NCBI GenBank assembly: GCA_023313575.1 | Contig: JAJTTP010000009.1 | Span: 1,240,001 to 1,304,000 of the forward strand | DNA from: Eutypella sp. D-1 | Lineage: Eukaryota > Ascomycota > Sordariomycetes > Xylariales > Diatrypaceae | Length of the DNA: 64,000 nucleotides | Reading direction: 5' to 3' | In this document: positions 21,967 to 33,819 of the stretch, piece by piece | How positions within the stretch are numbered: the first letter of the stretch is position 1 | Layout: each line of letters begins with the position of its first letter | Translations under genes and position numbers: made by a program | The notes under the pieces: model-generated | Told to the model about the DNA's origin: nothing | Databases searched by the model: none | What the model saw: the letters and a program-made list of their open reading frames with translations, nothing else

Positions 21967-24675
21967 CTATCATTCTCGAGAAACGAGCCCGACGATATCA
22001 AGCATACGGCAAGGAACATGACGAAGGCGATGTTGGAGAAAATACAACACCTGGGCTAGATCCGCGGAGATGGGCAAGAAACCGGGGTGTTTCTTTCGGA
22101 CGGTTCAGAATAGCCGTCTTTTACGGACCAGAATCACCAACGCCAGCGGAGGGAGAAGGAGAGCGCGGTGGGGAGTGCTTGAATGGACCGAGATCTCTAT
22201 TGGCGCGTTTTTGCAATTAAAAGATACCCTTTGCTTTTCATGTATTTGCTTCTGGTCTTTGTCAAGTTCGCTCGTACAATGTACATATCAATATCATTTC
22301 AATGCCCGCACTCCACTGAGTAAAGCGTCTCTTAGTAGGGCGACTGTAACTAATCTGGAAATCCAAGAAATACTACCTTCTTGGTGTTCGGGCCAGTACG
22401 GCGGTACGACCGGGTTTCGGATCTCAGCGATGTAGCATTTCTATCTACACCTACCTTATCTACCTTCAATGTCTCGCCCAACGGCGAGGTGCCACATCAT
22501 CGACCAAAGTAGGTGGTGGTGGTGTCTCTTAACCTGTCTCAAAGCTGCCCGGCCGGGCCTGTACGAAGTCGGGTAGTTCGGGCAGCAGTGATTTCGTCGT
22601 GGTGCAACGCAACCTTGACCGGAAGAGACTTACAGACATGCTATTGCGAGAGGTCGGTTGGCCGGACGTATTCATTCTAATGGGGGGGGGGGTGGTTTCT
22701 TCACTTCAACAACCCCCGAGCGCGTCCCTGACAGAGCTCCCTCAAAGGAATACAAGACATTCGCCACCACTGTGGACATAAACTTGCGACACGTCTCTTG
22801 TCTGAGTGCGTGCAGTAGAGGTGGGGGCAGATCTCGGAGTTGCGGTAGTAAGGTTCAGTGGTTAAGGGACGATGACTGGCCAGGCGCGTCGCGTAGTGGG
22901 CCAATGGATCGCGTACGCGCCGCCATTAGTTTCCTTAGTAGAGGGTTGTCAAAAATGACAGGACCGATTCGTTAGGTTGCGATTGGACGTGGTGATAGGT
23001 TGCCACCTACCATGCGGTATAATACCGAATAAGGACAAGAGTTCCGGGAAGGGAGGACGATGCAGATCCCATGCTATCAATGCCAATCCATCCCACGCGC
23101 AAGTACATACTAGAGCCTTTAAGATAGATTCTAATGCACAATATTCCAATGGACCAAGTCTGCAAGTCTTAACCCGGCAATTCACCCTAAGCTATAACAG
23201 GCTGTGATATGTTCGGATTACTGTGATTACCCCTCACCTTAGCATACCATGACCATGAACAAGTTTTTTCGCATCAGATAAGTGTTTTTCTATGCGGCAT
23301 CTTCGAATCTGTCTCACATGAAACTGCTGATACCCAGCCGAACCAAAGTTCCGCCGGCTGAACGGCTAGGCGACAGCGCAATAATCGCATATAATAATAG
23401 ACAGACAGATGCAGGCAAGGACAAGAAGGAAGTGACTCTATTCGAATCCACTGTAATTTCAACAATTTTTTTCTCCCTCAAGATAGTTATTAAACCCCTC
23501 TCTTTGTCTCTTTTCCAAGGTTAGATCTGTGACAGGTCGGCTGGTCGGGTGTCTTTTCTCCCAAGAGTTGCCGACTCCCTGGTTTCCAAGGCAAGGTTCA
23601 AATTTGTAGGTATCCATAACGGTACCCATCACGGGAAGACCCCGGGCCCTTGTAGGTTTGTATGTAGCGGTGGTGTTCGCTACATACGCTTGGGCCCCTC
23701 CTGAGTACCGACCCGGGCTGAGGGATATGTAGTAAAAAAAAAGAAAAACTTTTTGCTGTAGAATCTTTCGTATCTGTTGGATAGTTGATAGTTCTTATAT
23801 TTTCTATGAATATCTCAACGTAGGTTTTTTTAAGCAGACACCAAGAATATTTATATACCTAAGTATACCTATATGTAGGTAAGTATTTTGAGCGCATCTG
23901 TCTCTACCGCTTCGCCTATGACCTGACCCGCCCAACCGCCCAACAACGAAGGATCTCAGGTACGGACCAGACTGCAAGCCAGATCAGTGGTATGGATACC
24001 TTCGAAAAAGCCGGACAGGTGTACCTTGCAGGGTTCGCAGGTCGTCTCTGTTAGTGTCATGTATGGGGTATGTACCTAAGCATGTATGTGATTGCGTAGA
24101 TACCTTAGCTTCTTAGACTTATCCAGAGATAGTCGAGGTAGCTATCCTCACAATTACCTCATCAGGTACAAGTTATCCATAGTAGTACCTAAATAAATAA
24201 ATAAAAAGCCCCAAAAATCTGGAAGAAAAATAGGGGAGGAATAACACGCGCGCAAGCTCGAGAAATAGTCCAAGAAATAATTACTTAGGTACCTAGGTTA
24301 TGTAGGTAGGTATTCTGTATTATAATAGTTACATACCAACATACCAACAAACCCAATTATTTACCAATTCTGCCAATTGTAAACTCCCAACCACCCATCC
24401 ACCACACCCTTCAAGCCCCTAACACAAGCAGCAAGCAGGCGCCAAATCGCATCTTTCCGCGTGATTTTCGGTTTCTATCCTTGGTGATCTCAAGATCTTC
24501 TTTCCTTCCTTTTTCTCTGTTACTATATCTACTTATCTATCAATTGCGGAAAATTGATAGGTCCGGATATAAAAAAAGAGAGGGAAAGAGAGAGAAAAAA
24601 AAAAGAAAAGAAAGAAAAGAAAAGGCGGATCATCTCAAGTCTATAAATAGGAGAAAAGCAGCAGCTGTTCCAAAG
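21967..24675. other. Intergenic region and 5' leader of the coiled-coil gene
   Basis: 2.7 kb without a supported gene. An 11-G run lies at 22682-22692, and CTTAGGTACCTAGG motifs at about 24284-24310. From 24570 to 24634 there is a nearly pure purine tract (GAGAGGGAAAGAGAGAGAAAA..), just upstream of the ATG at 24676 and probably within the 5' UTR. Confidence 0.55.
24570..24634 (+). repeat. Polypurine tract in presumed 5' leader
   Basis: About 60 bases of almost only A and G, directly before the coiled-coil gene start. Polypurine/polypyrimidine tracts are common near fungal promoters and can form triplex DNA; whether it acts here is unknown. Confidence 0.6.
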
Positions 24676-27600
24676 ATGTCTTCTGATGCTGAAGGATTCG
24701 AGGTTGTCCAGAAGGACGAATCCATCCTTTCCGGCGAGGAGACCACAGGGACTGCTACTAGCGATTCTCCCAAGTCGACCATCACGAAGTCATCTGCTAC
24801 GAAGCCCGTCGCCAATGGTTCTAAATCCGAGGGGGCCACTGCTCCAGCTGTGAAGCGTCCAGGCAGTACTACTTCATCATCAACAGTGCGCCGTCCGGGA
24901 TCAACCTCCACGACTTCCACCTCGAAGCCTACAGCCACTGCTACTGCTACCCGTACTGGTGGTTCCCTCAGCAAACCTCCTACTCGCCCTCCCGCAGGAA
25001 CTACCGTTAGGAGACCTGCCGCCACCGGCACCACGGCTGCCTCAGCACACAGATCTCAGCCGTCTGTTTCCGAAGATGACAAGAAAAAGCCCTCTCTGGC
25101 TTCCGCTGCGCGTCGGACCTCCACCGTGCCCGGTGGCTTGACCTCTTCGCCTTCCAAGACCACAACCACGAGGCCGACCGCGTCATCCCTTAGCGCCGCG
25201 AGAAAGCCCGCGAGCCCGTCCACGACCACCTCCGCTTCGCCTAGGACGAGTACCCTAAACAAGCCTGCTTCTTCTACTTCCAGTGCTCGGCCTGGTGCCA
25301 CGAGCTCACTCGCTGATAGGAGGCGCGTGTCTGGCGTTTCCACTTCATCTGGAGCCTCTGGTACCACCACTACTAGACATGTCACGCGTCCCTCCATGTC
25401 ATCTGTCTCCGCCGCGTCTGCCAAGGAAATTGAGGAACTGAAGTCCAAGCTTTCCGAGAAGGAGGCCGAAGTTGAAGAGCTGCAAGCTAAGGTTTCCACC
25501 TCCGAGGATAAGGTGGCCGAATTGGAGCAGAAGATCAAGTCCGAAGCCAACGGTATCCAAGGCGCTGAGGACGCTGTGCGGAAGGGACGCGAAGAGCTGC
25601 TAGAAACCGTCAATGCCACTCATGCGACTGAAAAGGAGAAGCTCCTCTCACAGGTCTCCGACGCACTTGAGAAGCTCAAGACCGCTGAAGAAGATCTGGC
25701 GAAACATAAGGCACAACTTGTCGAGCTTGCCAGCGCAAGGGATTCTAAAGATACTGAAATTAGCGATCTGCAGAGTAGGATTGACTCGCTCCAGCTAGAT
25801 AAGGACGCCGGCTCGAAAGATACCGACACCGCCGCCGCCAAGGCCGCCGAGGAACATGCCGCCAAGCTTGACGAACTACGAAAGTCTCTCGATGAGCAGC
25901 ACCAGACCGCGATCGAGGCCCTGAAGACCGCCCACGCCGCCGAACTCGACCAGAGCAAGGCAGCTTCCGCCGAGCATGAAAAGGCGTTGGAGCAGTTGAA
26001 GAAAGCCAACGAGACATTGCAGAATAAGGTTGATGACATAGTCAGCTCGACTCAAAACGACGAGTCCGCCAATGCCTCTAAGCTGTCCGCCCTGGAGGCG
26101 GAGCTCGCGGAGCTCAAGTCTACTGCAGAGCAGGAGAAGGCGGCTTTGGTGTCATCACAAGAAGAACTGCAAGAAGCCAAGACAAAGCTGGCTGAGTCTC
26201 TTCAGCTAGTAGACTCTACCAAGGAAGAGCTAGCCAAGTTCAAATCGGACTTTGACGCCATGCAGGAGGAGCTTAGCAAAGTCAAGGCAGATGCCTCATC
26301 CAGCACAGACTTGTCGACACAGATAACCACTCTGCAGGAAGAGTACGAAAAGCTGAAGGAAGACCACAAGCATTCAATGGACACTCACGAGAAGCAGCTT
26401 AAGGAGATCTCTAAAGACTACGAGGATGAGATCGAGAGCCTAAAAGGCGATGCTTTCTTCAAGCGCAAGTTTCATGACCTAGAGGAACAACATACCGATT
26501 TGCAGAGCAAGTTCGATGAGCTGACCGGCACGCACACCAAAGCCACCGAGAGCCATGTAGAAGAGCTCAGTGCGGCCAAGGCGGAATACGCCGTCGCCGT
26601 TGAAGCCCTTGCCGCCAAGGAGGAGGAGCACAAGAAGGCCCTTGAAGCCCTACAGGCGAACCATGCCATGGAGCTGGAGGGTGCAAAGAGTTCTGCATCT
26701 ACCGATCAAGAAGCGCAGGTGGCTGCGATTGAAGCTTTGAAAGCAAGCCACGCAGAGCAGATCGAGACCCTGAAGGCAGAAGGGGAAGCTCGCTTTGCCA
26801 AAGAGCTCGAGGCGCTACAGGCAGCACATGCCGAGGTGCTCGCCAACACAAAGCAGGAGACAGAAACCGTTCTCGCCGACCTGAAGGCCAAACACGCAGA
26901 GGAATTGTCTGCCAGAGAAGCCGGCGACAGTGCACATTCGGCAGAGTTGGAAGCGTTGAAGGCCACCCTCTCCACGATCCAAGCCGAGCTCGAGAAGGCG
27001 AAGGCGAGCCTTGCTGAGGAGCTCTCTGCCAAGGATGCTGGTGACAGTGCCCACGCTGCTGAGCTGGAAGCTCTAAAGTCTGCAGTCGAGGCTGCCCAGG
27101 CGGAACTTGAGAAGGCCAAGACGACTCACGCCGAAGAACTGTCTGCCAGAGAAGCCAATGGAAGTGCCAATGCTGCAGAGCTGGCCACGCTGAAGGCTTC
27201 GTTTGAGGAGGCCCAGGCAGAGCTTGAAAAGGCGAAGGCCACTCATGCTGTTTCCCTCGAATCCATTCAGAAGGAAATTGAGGACGCTCACTCGCTTGAG
27301 GTGGAGAAGCTGATCACCATGCAGTCAGAATCCCTTGAAGCTGCAAGGAAGGAGGCTTCGGACTCCCTGAAGGAGGAGCTTGATGCCCTGGCGGCCAGTC
27401 ACGCGCAAGCTCTTGAAGACTTAACCAAGGACCACGAGAGTAAGCTCGCCGCTGTGAGCGCAGACTTGGCTCAGCAACAGGCTGTTGCCTCCGAACATGA
27501 GGCAGCCCTGGCAGCAGCGAATGAGGCTCTGGCCAAGGCAAAGGAGCAGGCCGAGAATCTGGAGACGGAACTCGCCGAGGTCAAGTCAAAGGCTGCGCAA

Positions 27601-28821
27601 CTGGATAAGATCCAAGATGACGCCAACGAACTACACCAGCAGCTGGCAGAGGCCAAGATGGCAAACGTCGAGTTGATGGCGGAAATTGACGCTGTGAGGA
27701 GTCACAAGCCCGACACCTCGGTCTCGGACGCACTCAAGGCGGAGCTCGAGGAGCTGAAGAAGTCGCATGCCGAGGAGATCGCGAAGCTGACCGACGCTTC
27801 AGCCAAGTCCGCCAGCGACCTTGAAGCTCTGCAGAATGAGCTAGCGGCGGCCAAGGAGGCATCAGAAAAGTCATCAGGCGATCTTGAAGGTCTGCAAAAG
27901 GACCTTGCCGCCAAGGCGGCTGATCTCGAGTCTATCAAGCAGCAGCTGGATGCCGCGAAGGAGGAGGCGCTTCTGGCGCAGAAGGAGGCCGCGGCACACA
28001 AGGACGAGACAGAGGCTAAGTTCAAGAACAACGAGGCCGACTACAAGGATATGCACGAGACCCTTAGCGCCATGGTCGAAGATGAGCAGAAGAAGCGGGC
28101 GGCCGCCGAGAAGGAGGCTCTGGATGTGAAATCAAGGTTCGCCGAAATGGAAGCCATGTTGAAGGTCAAAGACGCCGAGATCGCTGAGGCCAAAGTGAGT
28201 TACACCAGCCAGAACATTGCTAGCCAATTATTATTTGGCTGCCACTTGGACGAGTTGGAGATCTAACCACCTGTTACAGATAAACGCAGGTACGCCAACC
28301 TCCAAGAAGGGCCTGGCAGCTAGCCGGTTCGCCGCTGACGACGGCGAAGACAATGGTGAGGCCTCCGCCGGATCAGGGTCTCCCACGGACGGAAACGAGG
28401 AGCTCGATCATTCGTCGGCAGCCATGAGCGCGGTGCGCAAGTTCCAATGATTTATAATCATTCACATTCGTTCACACTTGCAAGTTGCAAAGAACACAAC
28501 TATCCCTTCCTTCCCCCTCCCTCCCCGTCCCCATCCATTATCGCACGCTTCGTCTATCCATCATCTACACAACTATGTCCCATTTTAATGAAGAGCTCTG
28601 ACTAACTGGAGTTGTCTGCATAGCTGGCGCAAGCTAATCTTAGCTTGAAAGGCCTCAAGGCCGTCGACGATGACATGAAGCAGCGGAACCTTCGGTAAGG
28701 ATAACATGCCACATACATAATCATATACTGTATGGTAGGACGCGAGACTGATAAGAATCACAGAATGCTGAAGTCGATGACCGATGTCACGCAGAACGTG
28801 ACGCAAAGTCAATCTACATAA
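24676..28821 (+). CDS. Large coiled-coil protein with Ser/Thr/Pro-rich basic N-terminus
   Basis: Four exons: 24676..28194, 28280..28432, 28624..28694, 28764..28821, about 1,266 aa. The protein starts MSSDAEGFEVVQKDE. The frame runs further upstream but has no ATG. Residues 1-245 are Ser/Thr/Pro/Arg-rich with repeated RRPGST-type motifs, disordered and basic, as seen in microtubule- or actin-associated proteins. Residues about 250-1170 are continuous heptad sequence (Glu, Lys, Ala, Leu) and surely form a long coiled coil. It contains three tandem 39-residue repeats (26896-27246). The end is ALAQANLSLKGLKAVDDD then MKQRNLRMLKSM and a short tail. Introns at 28195-28279 (85 bp), 28433-28623 (191 bp) and 28695-28763 (69 bp) keep frame. 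If the 191-bp intron is retained the protein ends AVRKFQ at 28450. Function is not assigned; a cytoskeletal or tethering role is inference. Confidence 0.88.
26896..27246 (+). repeat. Three tandem 117-bp (39-aa) coding repeats
   Basis: Units start at 26896, 27013 and 27130, exactly 117 bp apart. Each begins AEELSA(R/K)(E/D)A and ends AELEKAKA/TH. They are in-frame coiled-coil repeats, likely expanded by unequal exchange, and could vary in number between strains. Confidence 0.9.
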
Positions 28822-29632
28822 GCCGAAGCATGCCGCAATCACCACACCAAGAGCCTGATTCAAGCGTGAGGGTTGATGCAGGCCTTTGCTACCTTTTCCG
28901 CAGAGTTCATGGTTCCCTTCATTCATTCACGCAGCAACGTCAATTGCTGTCACGACGGCATGGGCAATTGCGTATGATTTCGGCATTCAACTATACCCCC
29001 TTTACGTATCCGTTTAATCAATATCCACTTTCTTCATTACCTTCATTTTTTATTATCACTTAAGTTCTTCAAACGCGTCACGATGATGGGAGAGATGTTC
29101 ACGCCCTGGACTGGATAGTGCGCCGCTTTGATATGGAGGAGGGGAGCGCGCGTGGCCTTACTATGTATGTCGGGCAAGAAGTGAATGGAATGCGAAGATG
29201 ATATGCAGTGGAAGGGAGCACGTGTGTACGCGTATGTATCTAATGCTCATTTCCTTGTCCGGTTCACCTATACCCGCACATGGGAGGAATCAAATAGGCT
29301 TGGGGTAGGCTCCTAGTGTGTCCCGGGTCACTTGAAACCCCTAGAATTCCGGATAATCGATATGTTGGCCTTCATGACTTTAATAAGACCCGTCCCCCGT
29401 CTCTCCGCATTGAACCTAGCGCTTCGCGCTCGTGAACCTATCTACGAGCAATAACCCTAGGAGCTACGCAACCATAACGGAGTGCTATCGCTATGAGCCT
29501 TGCGCGCCCTACAAGAGCACCCTTTAGATTACATCAGATTTGCCACAGGGGCCGGAAGCACCTCGCTCGGGTTACCAACGGTTTGTTTAGCTGCGCCAAC
29601 GCAGGGGCCGCTAAGTACCCATGTCAACGCCC
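28822..29632. other. Intergenic, convergent 3' ends
   Basis: Between the coiled-coil gene (+) and the first P450 gene (-). I see no gene, repeat or RNA here. This is the left border of the accessory block. Confidence 0.5.
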
Positions 29633-31604
29633 TCATCCCAATTCAACTCTACAGCCGTCCGCAATCTGAATAACAAGCGTCATGGTCTGTTTTTCTTCTC
29701 CCACAACATCCACCCTCTCTCCTTCCGGTAGTTTGATCACCGGATATCGCTGCAGGAGCCTGACAATCGTGTACGCCACCTCAGTGAGGGCGAAGTCCTC
29801 TGAAGGCCAATCAGCAACCAAGATTTACCTAATTTGTAAGAGACGTCGAGGATTAAGGAGAACCTACGTCCCAGGCAGACTCTCGGCCCTCCGTTGAACG
29901 GTAAGTAACCCCACCTGCGTGAGCGATGGTTAGACTGGACTCCAAGGTTCTTAACATATGCGAAGGCCCAGCACGGCCGACCTACTTTTGGAGCGTCGGG
30001 TTCTGGTACATGGGTAGATCCTCATCCCAGCGCTCGGGACGGAAGACTTCAGCGTCTGCCGAACTTTAGCGTCAGCGGAAAGCATATATTTCTACCTAAC
30101 TTTGGGCTTGAAGAACACTCGGCTGGTGTGCTACCTACCCAGCCCAAAAATATCTGGCCGGCGATGCATCGTGTAGATGCTGTAGGCGACCGCTGTCCCC
30201 TTTTGGATCAGCACGGGCGATTTACGATCAGGGCCGCCGCCGGTGGGAAGGGTCGTCGTCCTTTCGGCTGTCTTCGTGTTGACAGGCACCGAGGGGTAAA
30301 GGCGTAGGACTTTCGTTGGCCAAGGCAGTCAGCACTACTTTCTGTCAAGCATTACTACCGTGGGTACTCAACTCTCTCTCATGACATTCTGTAGGTAGCT
30401 CAAGCCTCGCAGAGTCGTGCGGTCCATATTTTCTGTTGGGGGAATCTGTGCTATTTCCGCTCTCAACTTCTCCATAACCCGAGGGTGCCTGACAAGGTGG
30501 AAGCTGTGGATTATAATCAGGACCTCGTGTTCTGAGTGTCTTCTGTTTGGACACCTACAAGGTCCAGGATAGCATGCACGCGGTGGTATCTCGCCCAGCT
30601 GCCAGAATATTGATGATCTGTCCTCTCAAGTTGTCTCGGTCGGGACACGATCTGGCAACTGACTTCAAGAAGACGTATTTGTTGTCATCCAGTACTTTAA
30701 CTTCCCTGGAGAGATTGATATCAATGATCTGGTCAGCGAAACGATGAACCGTATCGCAAGCATCCCGGAATTCCTTGCCCCCTATGAGCCAGTAAAGGTC
30801 TAAGAGGCGGAATCTCTTGACCACATATTTCTGTGCTAGGTCGAAAGCACGTGCAAATGTTTGCTCTCCGGTATTTTCTGATGAAACCAGGCTGCGAATA
30901 CTGTCTCCGAAGAGAAAAGCTGTGGTGACATCCAGTGTGAAACGGAAGAACAGTTCCTGTAAATCGACGACACCTCCTTTTTGGCGGAGTGCATAGAGGA
31001 GATCATCTATGGGGCCCTCAAAAACCTCTAGGTCCTCGTACAGCCTATGGACGAAGTGAGGTCGCAAGATCTCTCGAGAATGCCTCCAAGGCTCTCCATC
31101 CTGGGTGAAAATTCCATCACCGAACATAGGGAAGGCGATGGCTCGTCGTGGACCATTGCCCCAATCTGAATAGTGTCAGTAGGTCAAACGTCGGGAGAAT
31201 GCGACTTGACGAGCGACATGCCGCAGAACTTGGTAGAGAGAATAGCTTCCATGTTGGCTGGCTCGACTGTACCATACGCCGGGGTTCCCAAGAAGACTTG
31301 CTTCAGGGTGTAGCCAGTCTGGCGAAAGTGGAACAAGAAAAGCTCCATTAGCCTCGATTCCGCGTTTGCTCTGAAGATCTGCTCGAGCCTGTCGATACCA
31401 AATGGCCGTTGGTTGGCCACCAGCGGCGGTAAAGAACAGCCATATTCTCTCATCAAGGCCAGGTCCGCCTATCGAGTGTTAGCCTGCCGTATTATGTGCA
31501 TACGGCGAAAGGAATGAACTTTTCACCTGGTCTTGGAGGTACGCCTTTACTACATAGCAGGCGCACAGCGCAATGGCTACGAGAGCACCATATATAATAT
31601 TCAT
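29633..31604 (-). CDS. Cytochrome P450, CYP52-clan (alkane/fatty-acid hydroxylase-like)
   Basis: Eight exons, complement(29633..29799, 29868..29914, 29986..30055, 30139..30309, 30373..30503, 30559..31165, 31222..31468, 31527..31604), 505 aa, a normal P450 length. An N-terminal hydrophobic anchor ([19 protein letters not shown]) points to the ER. The order of motifs is right: [19 protein letters not shown] (C helix), [13 protein letters not shown] (I helix), REILRLYP (ExxR, split by an intron), VFRPERW, and the heme loop [17 protein letters not shown] with the cysteine ligand. These are typical of CYP52-type omega-hydroxylases of alkanes and fatty acids and their fungal relatives. The intron 31166..31221 requires a GC donor (GCATGT..CAG); no GT donor gives the right frame. 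The gene looks intact otherwise. In this setting the substrate may be a cluster metabolite instead of an alkane. Confidence 0.93.
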
Positions 31605-32593
31605 TGTGAAGTGGTTGAGAGTGCTGAGGGCTTTCCGTGATGCGATTCTAGGAAGGAAGGGATCTTACGGCCGAAGACATTTCCTCCCTTTTATGGCATT
31701 CTTGCAAGCTAGCTTTATTTTCTAATCTTACGCGATCCAACATCAGACGATCTGCATGCATATGTTACCAACAGCATGGCACGCTGGCTGGGCGAATACT
31801 TACAAGAATGGTATAGTCTGCCAGAGACCAATCCCTCGGATTTTGTAATTTAGGGGCGGTTCCCACACGGCACGGTCACACCCAATGATACGAGCAACTT
31901 AAGTGTGTTGGCTGGGTATTGTTTGACTGTTATATAATCCACCGAGTATTTGTGAACTCTGGAATCAAGAGCCTGGTCACCCACGACCTTATCATCTGGT
32001 TTTATGTATCTACTTCATCTTGTCGTGATTAATGACCCCATAGACCCACCGGGGCCACACCAAGCTGAGTTGGGGTTTCCTTAGTTATGCACTGCTTTCG
32101 GGATCATCACCGCCTTGTCCGTCAGCGGTGTGGCTAATTTCTGGTCGTAGTCAGTATAATTGTGCCTGAAATTCGGAGCGTCCTGGCGCAGCAAGAGACG
32201 GAAGGCCGGTATCTTCGTCGTTAATAATATTTCCGGCTTTGGGAAGACCTGGTTCCGCCCGTATATTTCGAGTATAACCGTCATGGGAAGTTCCAAGTAT
32301 TCTGCCTGTGATGATGATATTTTCTGACGTCAAGGTTTCCAGGTACTTGGGGGCAACGTAGATAAAAACTACTCAAGTAGAGAAAATACCAATGCTAGCT
32401 TTTCATTGCGAGGATAAAGGGCCTGTAAAGGCCTGGAGCTCGGGACGGGTTAGAAATGGCTTTCTCGAGCGACGGATATTTGGTTCCTTATACTAGATAA
32501 CGCCAACAACACTGGAACGGATCTGAACAGATCCCAGCCCCAGGGAACGGACACATCCTGACCACGACAAGAGTTCCCATCGCGTAGGTATAT

Positions 32594-32759
32594 ATGTCTA
32601 TTGAAACCCGTCAATTCCGTGACATGGACTCAGAAGAGGCCATCATCCCACTCCTCAGTCTCACGTACCCAGGCATCACCCTGAAAACAACGCTGACGAA
32701 TACTGGAGACACGTACAACTTATGGCACCTGATCTCGGGGATCTCGCCCTGTCTTTGAA
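32594..32759 (+). pseudogene. Possible short coding remnant, 54 codons
   Basis: The frame starts MSIETRQFRDMDSEEAIIPL and continues SLTYPGITLKTTLTNTGDTY, with amino-acid composition like a real protein, then stops. A second stretch from 32781 reads SSYDAGKVLVHQPILQPSTY. I could not join them by a convincing intron. They may be leftovers of a gene lost from the cluster, or chance. Confidence 0.25.
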
Positions 32760-33741
32760 GTAAGCAGTATATGCTGTACGGTGATAGCTCTTGTCGTTAT
32801 AATGATATATAAGAGAAGAAGCTCCTATGATGCCGGGAAGGTCCTCGTTCATCAGCCTATCCTCCAGCCTTCTACATATGTTATTATCACACCGTACGAG
32901 CTCCGACTCGCGGACGTCGCTACCAGAAGTTCGGCAAAATACTGTGACGATGTTGACTTATTATATGCTTTGACGTTTATACAATGTGTCGCAACCTTTA
33001 GAAAATGTGTTTTCGAGATCATCAGATAGTTTCAACGTATCACGATGACCCCTCCTTGTGTTCATCGATTACGGTATCGTGACACCAAGATCGACTCGGG
33101 GTTGAGGTCTCTGATAAGCCGGCCTACCGTACCTGGTCAAATCTGCAGATACAGATCTATTTCCTTCCACATAGATTTGCAATCGATCATGGGTGGCGCA
33201 AGGACAACAAGGATACCCAAAATCTACACAAGTAGTAATTGCATCGTCGTATATGATAGGTGTTATGGGATACGCTGTATGGATAGCCAATGTGGAATTG
33301 GTAGAAGACTTAAGATACCATGACCAGAAAATGCTGCTGCTGCTGTGTTCTCTCTCCTGGGATCACCATCTAAACTTAGTCATATTGTGCAAGACTTCTT
33401 GGTTGGGAATAGGTAACACCCTGCTTCCCCCCTTTTCGCTCCTTAATCCGCTGGCGGAACATATGTGAATACTGCTAAGCTGTAGGTACCTCGGATATCA
33501 AATTTCACGTGGCAGAATTGGTAACGAACTTCAACTGACGGACACGTAATCGATTGACGTTGTTTTTCCTTTCTACATGCTGCGACTATGCATATTTTCC
33601 AAATCGATCGTCACTCGCGTTATACAGTCTATATGTTCCTTTATATATAAGCATGTAAGCCACCTCGCGAAACCCGAAACGAGAGAAGCCTAATGACGAT
33701 ATAGGCCTCCCATCGTTATAGTCCTTTGTCTCCTATCATTA

Positions 33742-33761
33742 TCGTCGTCGTCGTCGTCGTC
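33742..33761 (+). repeat. (TCG)6 microsatellite
   Basis: Six TCG units plus TC in the 3' flank of the second P450 gene. Confidence 0.85.
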
Positions 33762-33819
33762 ATCGCAGCTGGTAACCAGCGGCTGAGGCACCAGCGAAGC
33801 GGGCCTGTCCGTCGGCTCA

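Larger units (their letters stand above)
31605..33819. other. Intergenic with possible short coding remnants
   Basis: Between two P450 genes on the minus strand. A CATAAAAG box at about 31688-31695 (minus sense) could be the first P450's promoter. Frames on the plus strand at 32594-32759, 32781-33029 and 33193-33468 are weakly coding-like but I recognise nothing. A (TCG)6 microsatellite is at 33742-33761 and a 13-bp perfect palindrome GCTGGTAACCAGC at 33768-33780, just past the 3' end of the second P450. Confidence 0.5.

Noticed and set aside
24481..24675. 65-codon N-terminal extension of the coiled-coil protein
   Set aside because: The extension contains no ATG and runs through a polypurine leader; the first ATG is at 24676.
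24630..28056. Many minus-strand and off-frame open frames opposite the coiled-coil gene
   Set aside because: They are shadows of a GC-rich, low-complexity coding strand; their composition (Ser/Ala/Arg-rich) mirrors the real frame and they lack starts or motifs.
29633..31604. First P450 seemed to be a frameshifted pseudogene
   Set aside because: Eight exons with consistent phases, including one GC-AG intron, rebuild a full 505-aa protein with all P450 motifs.
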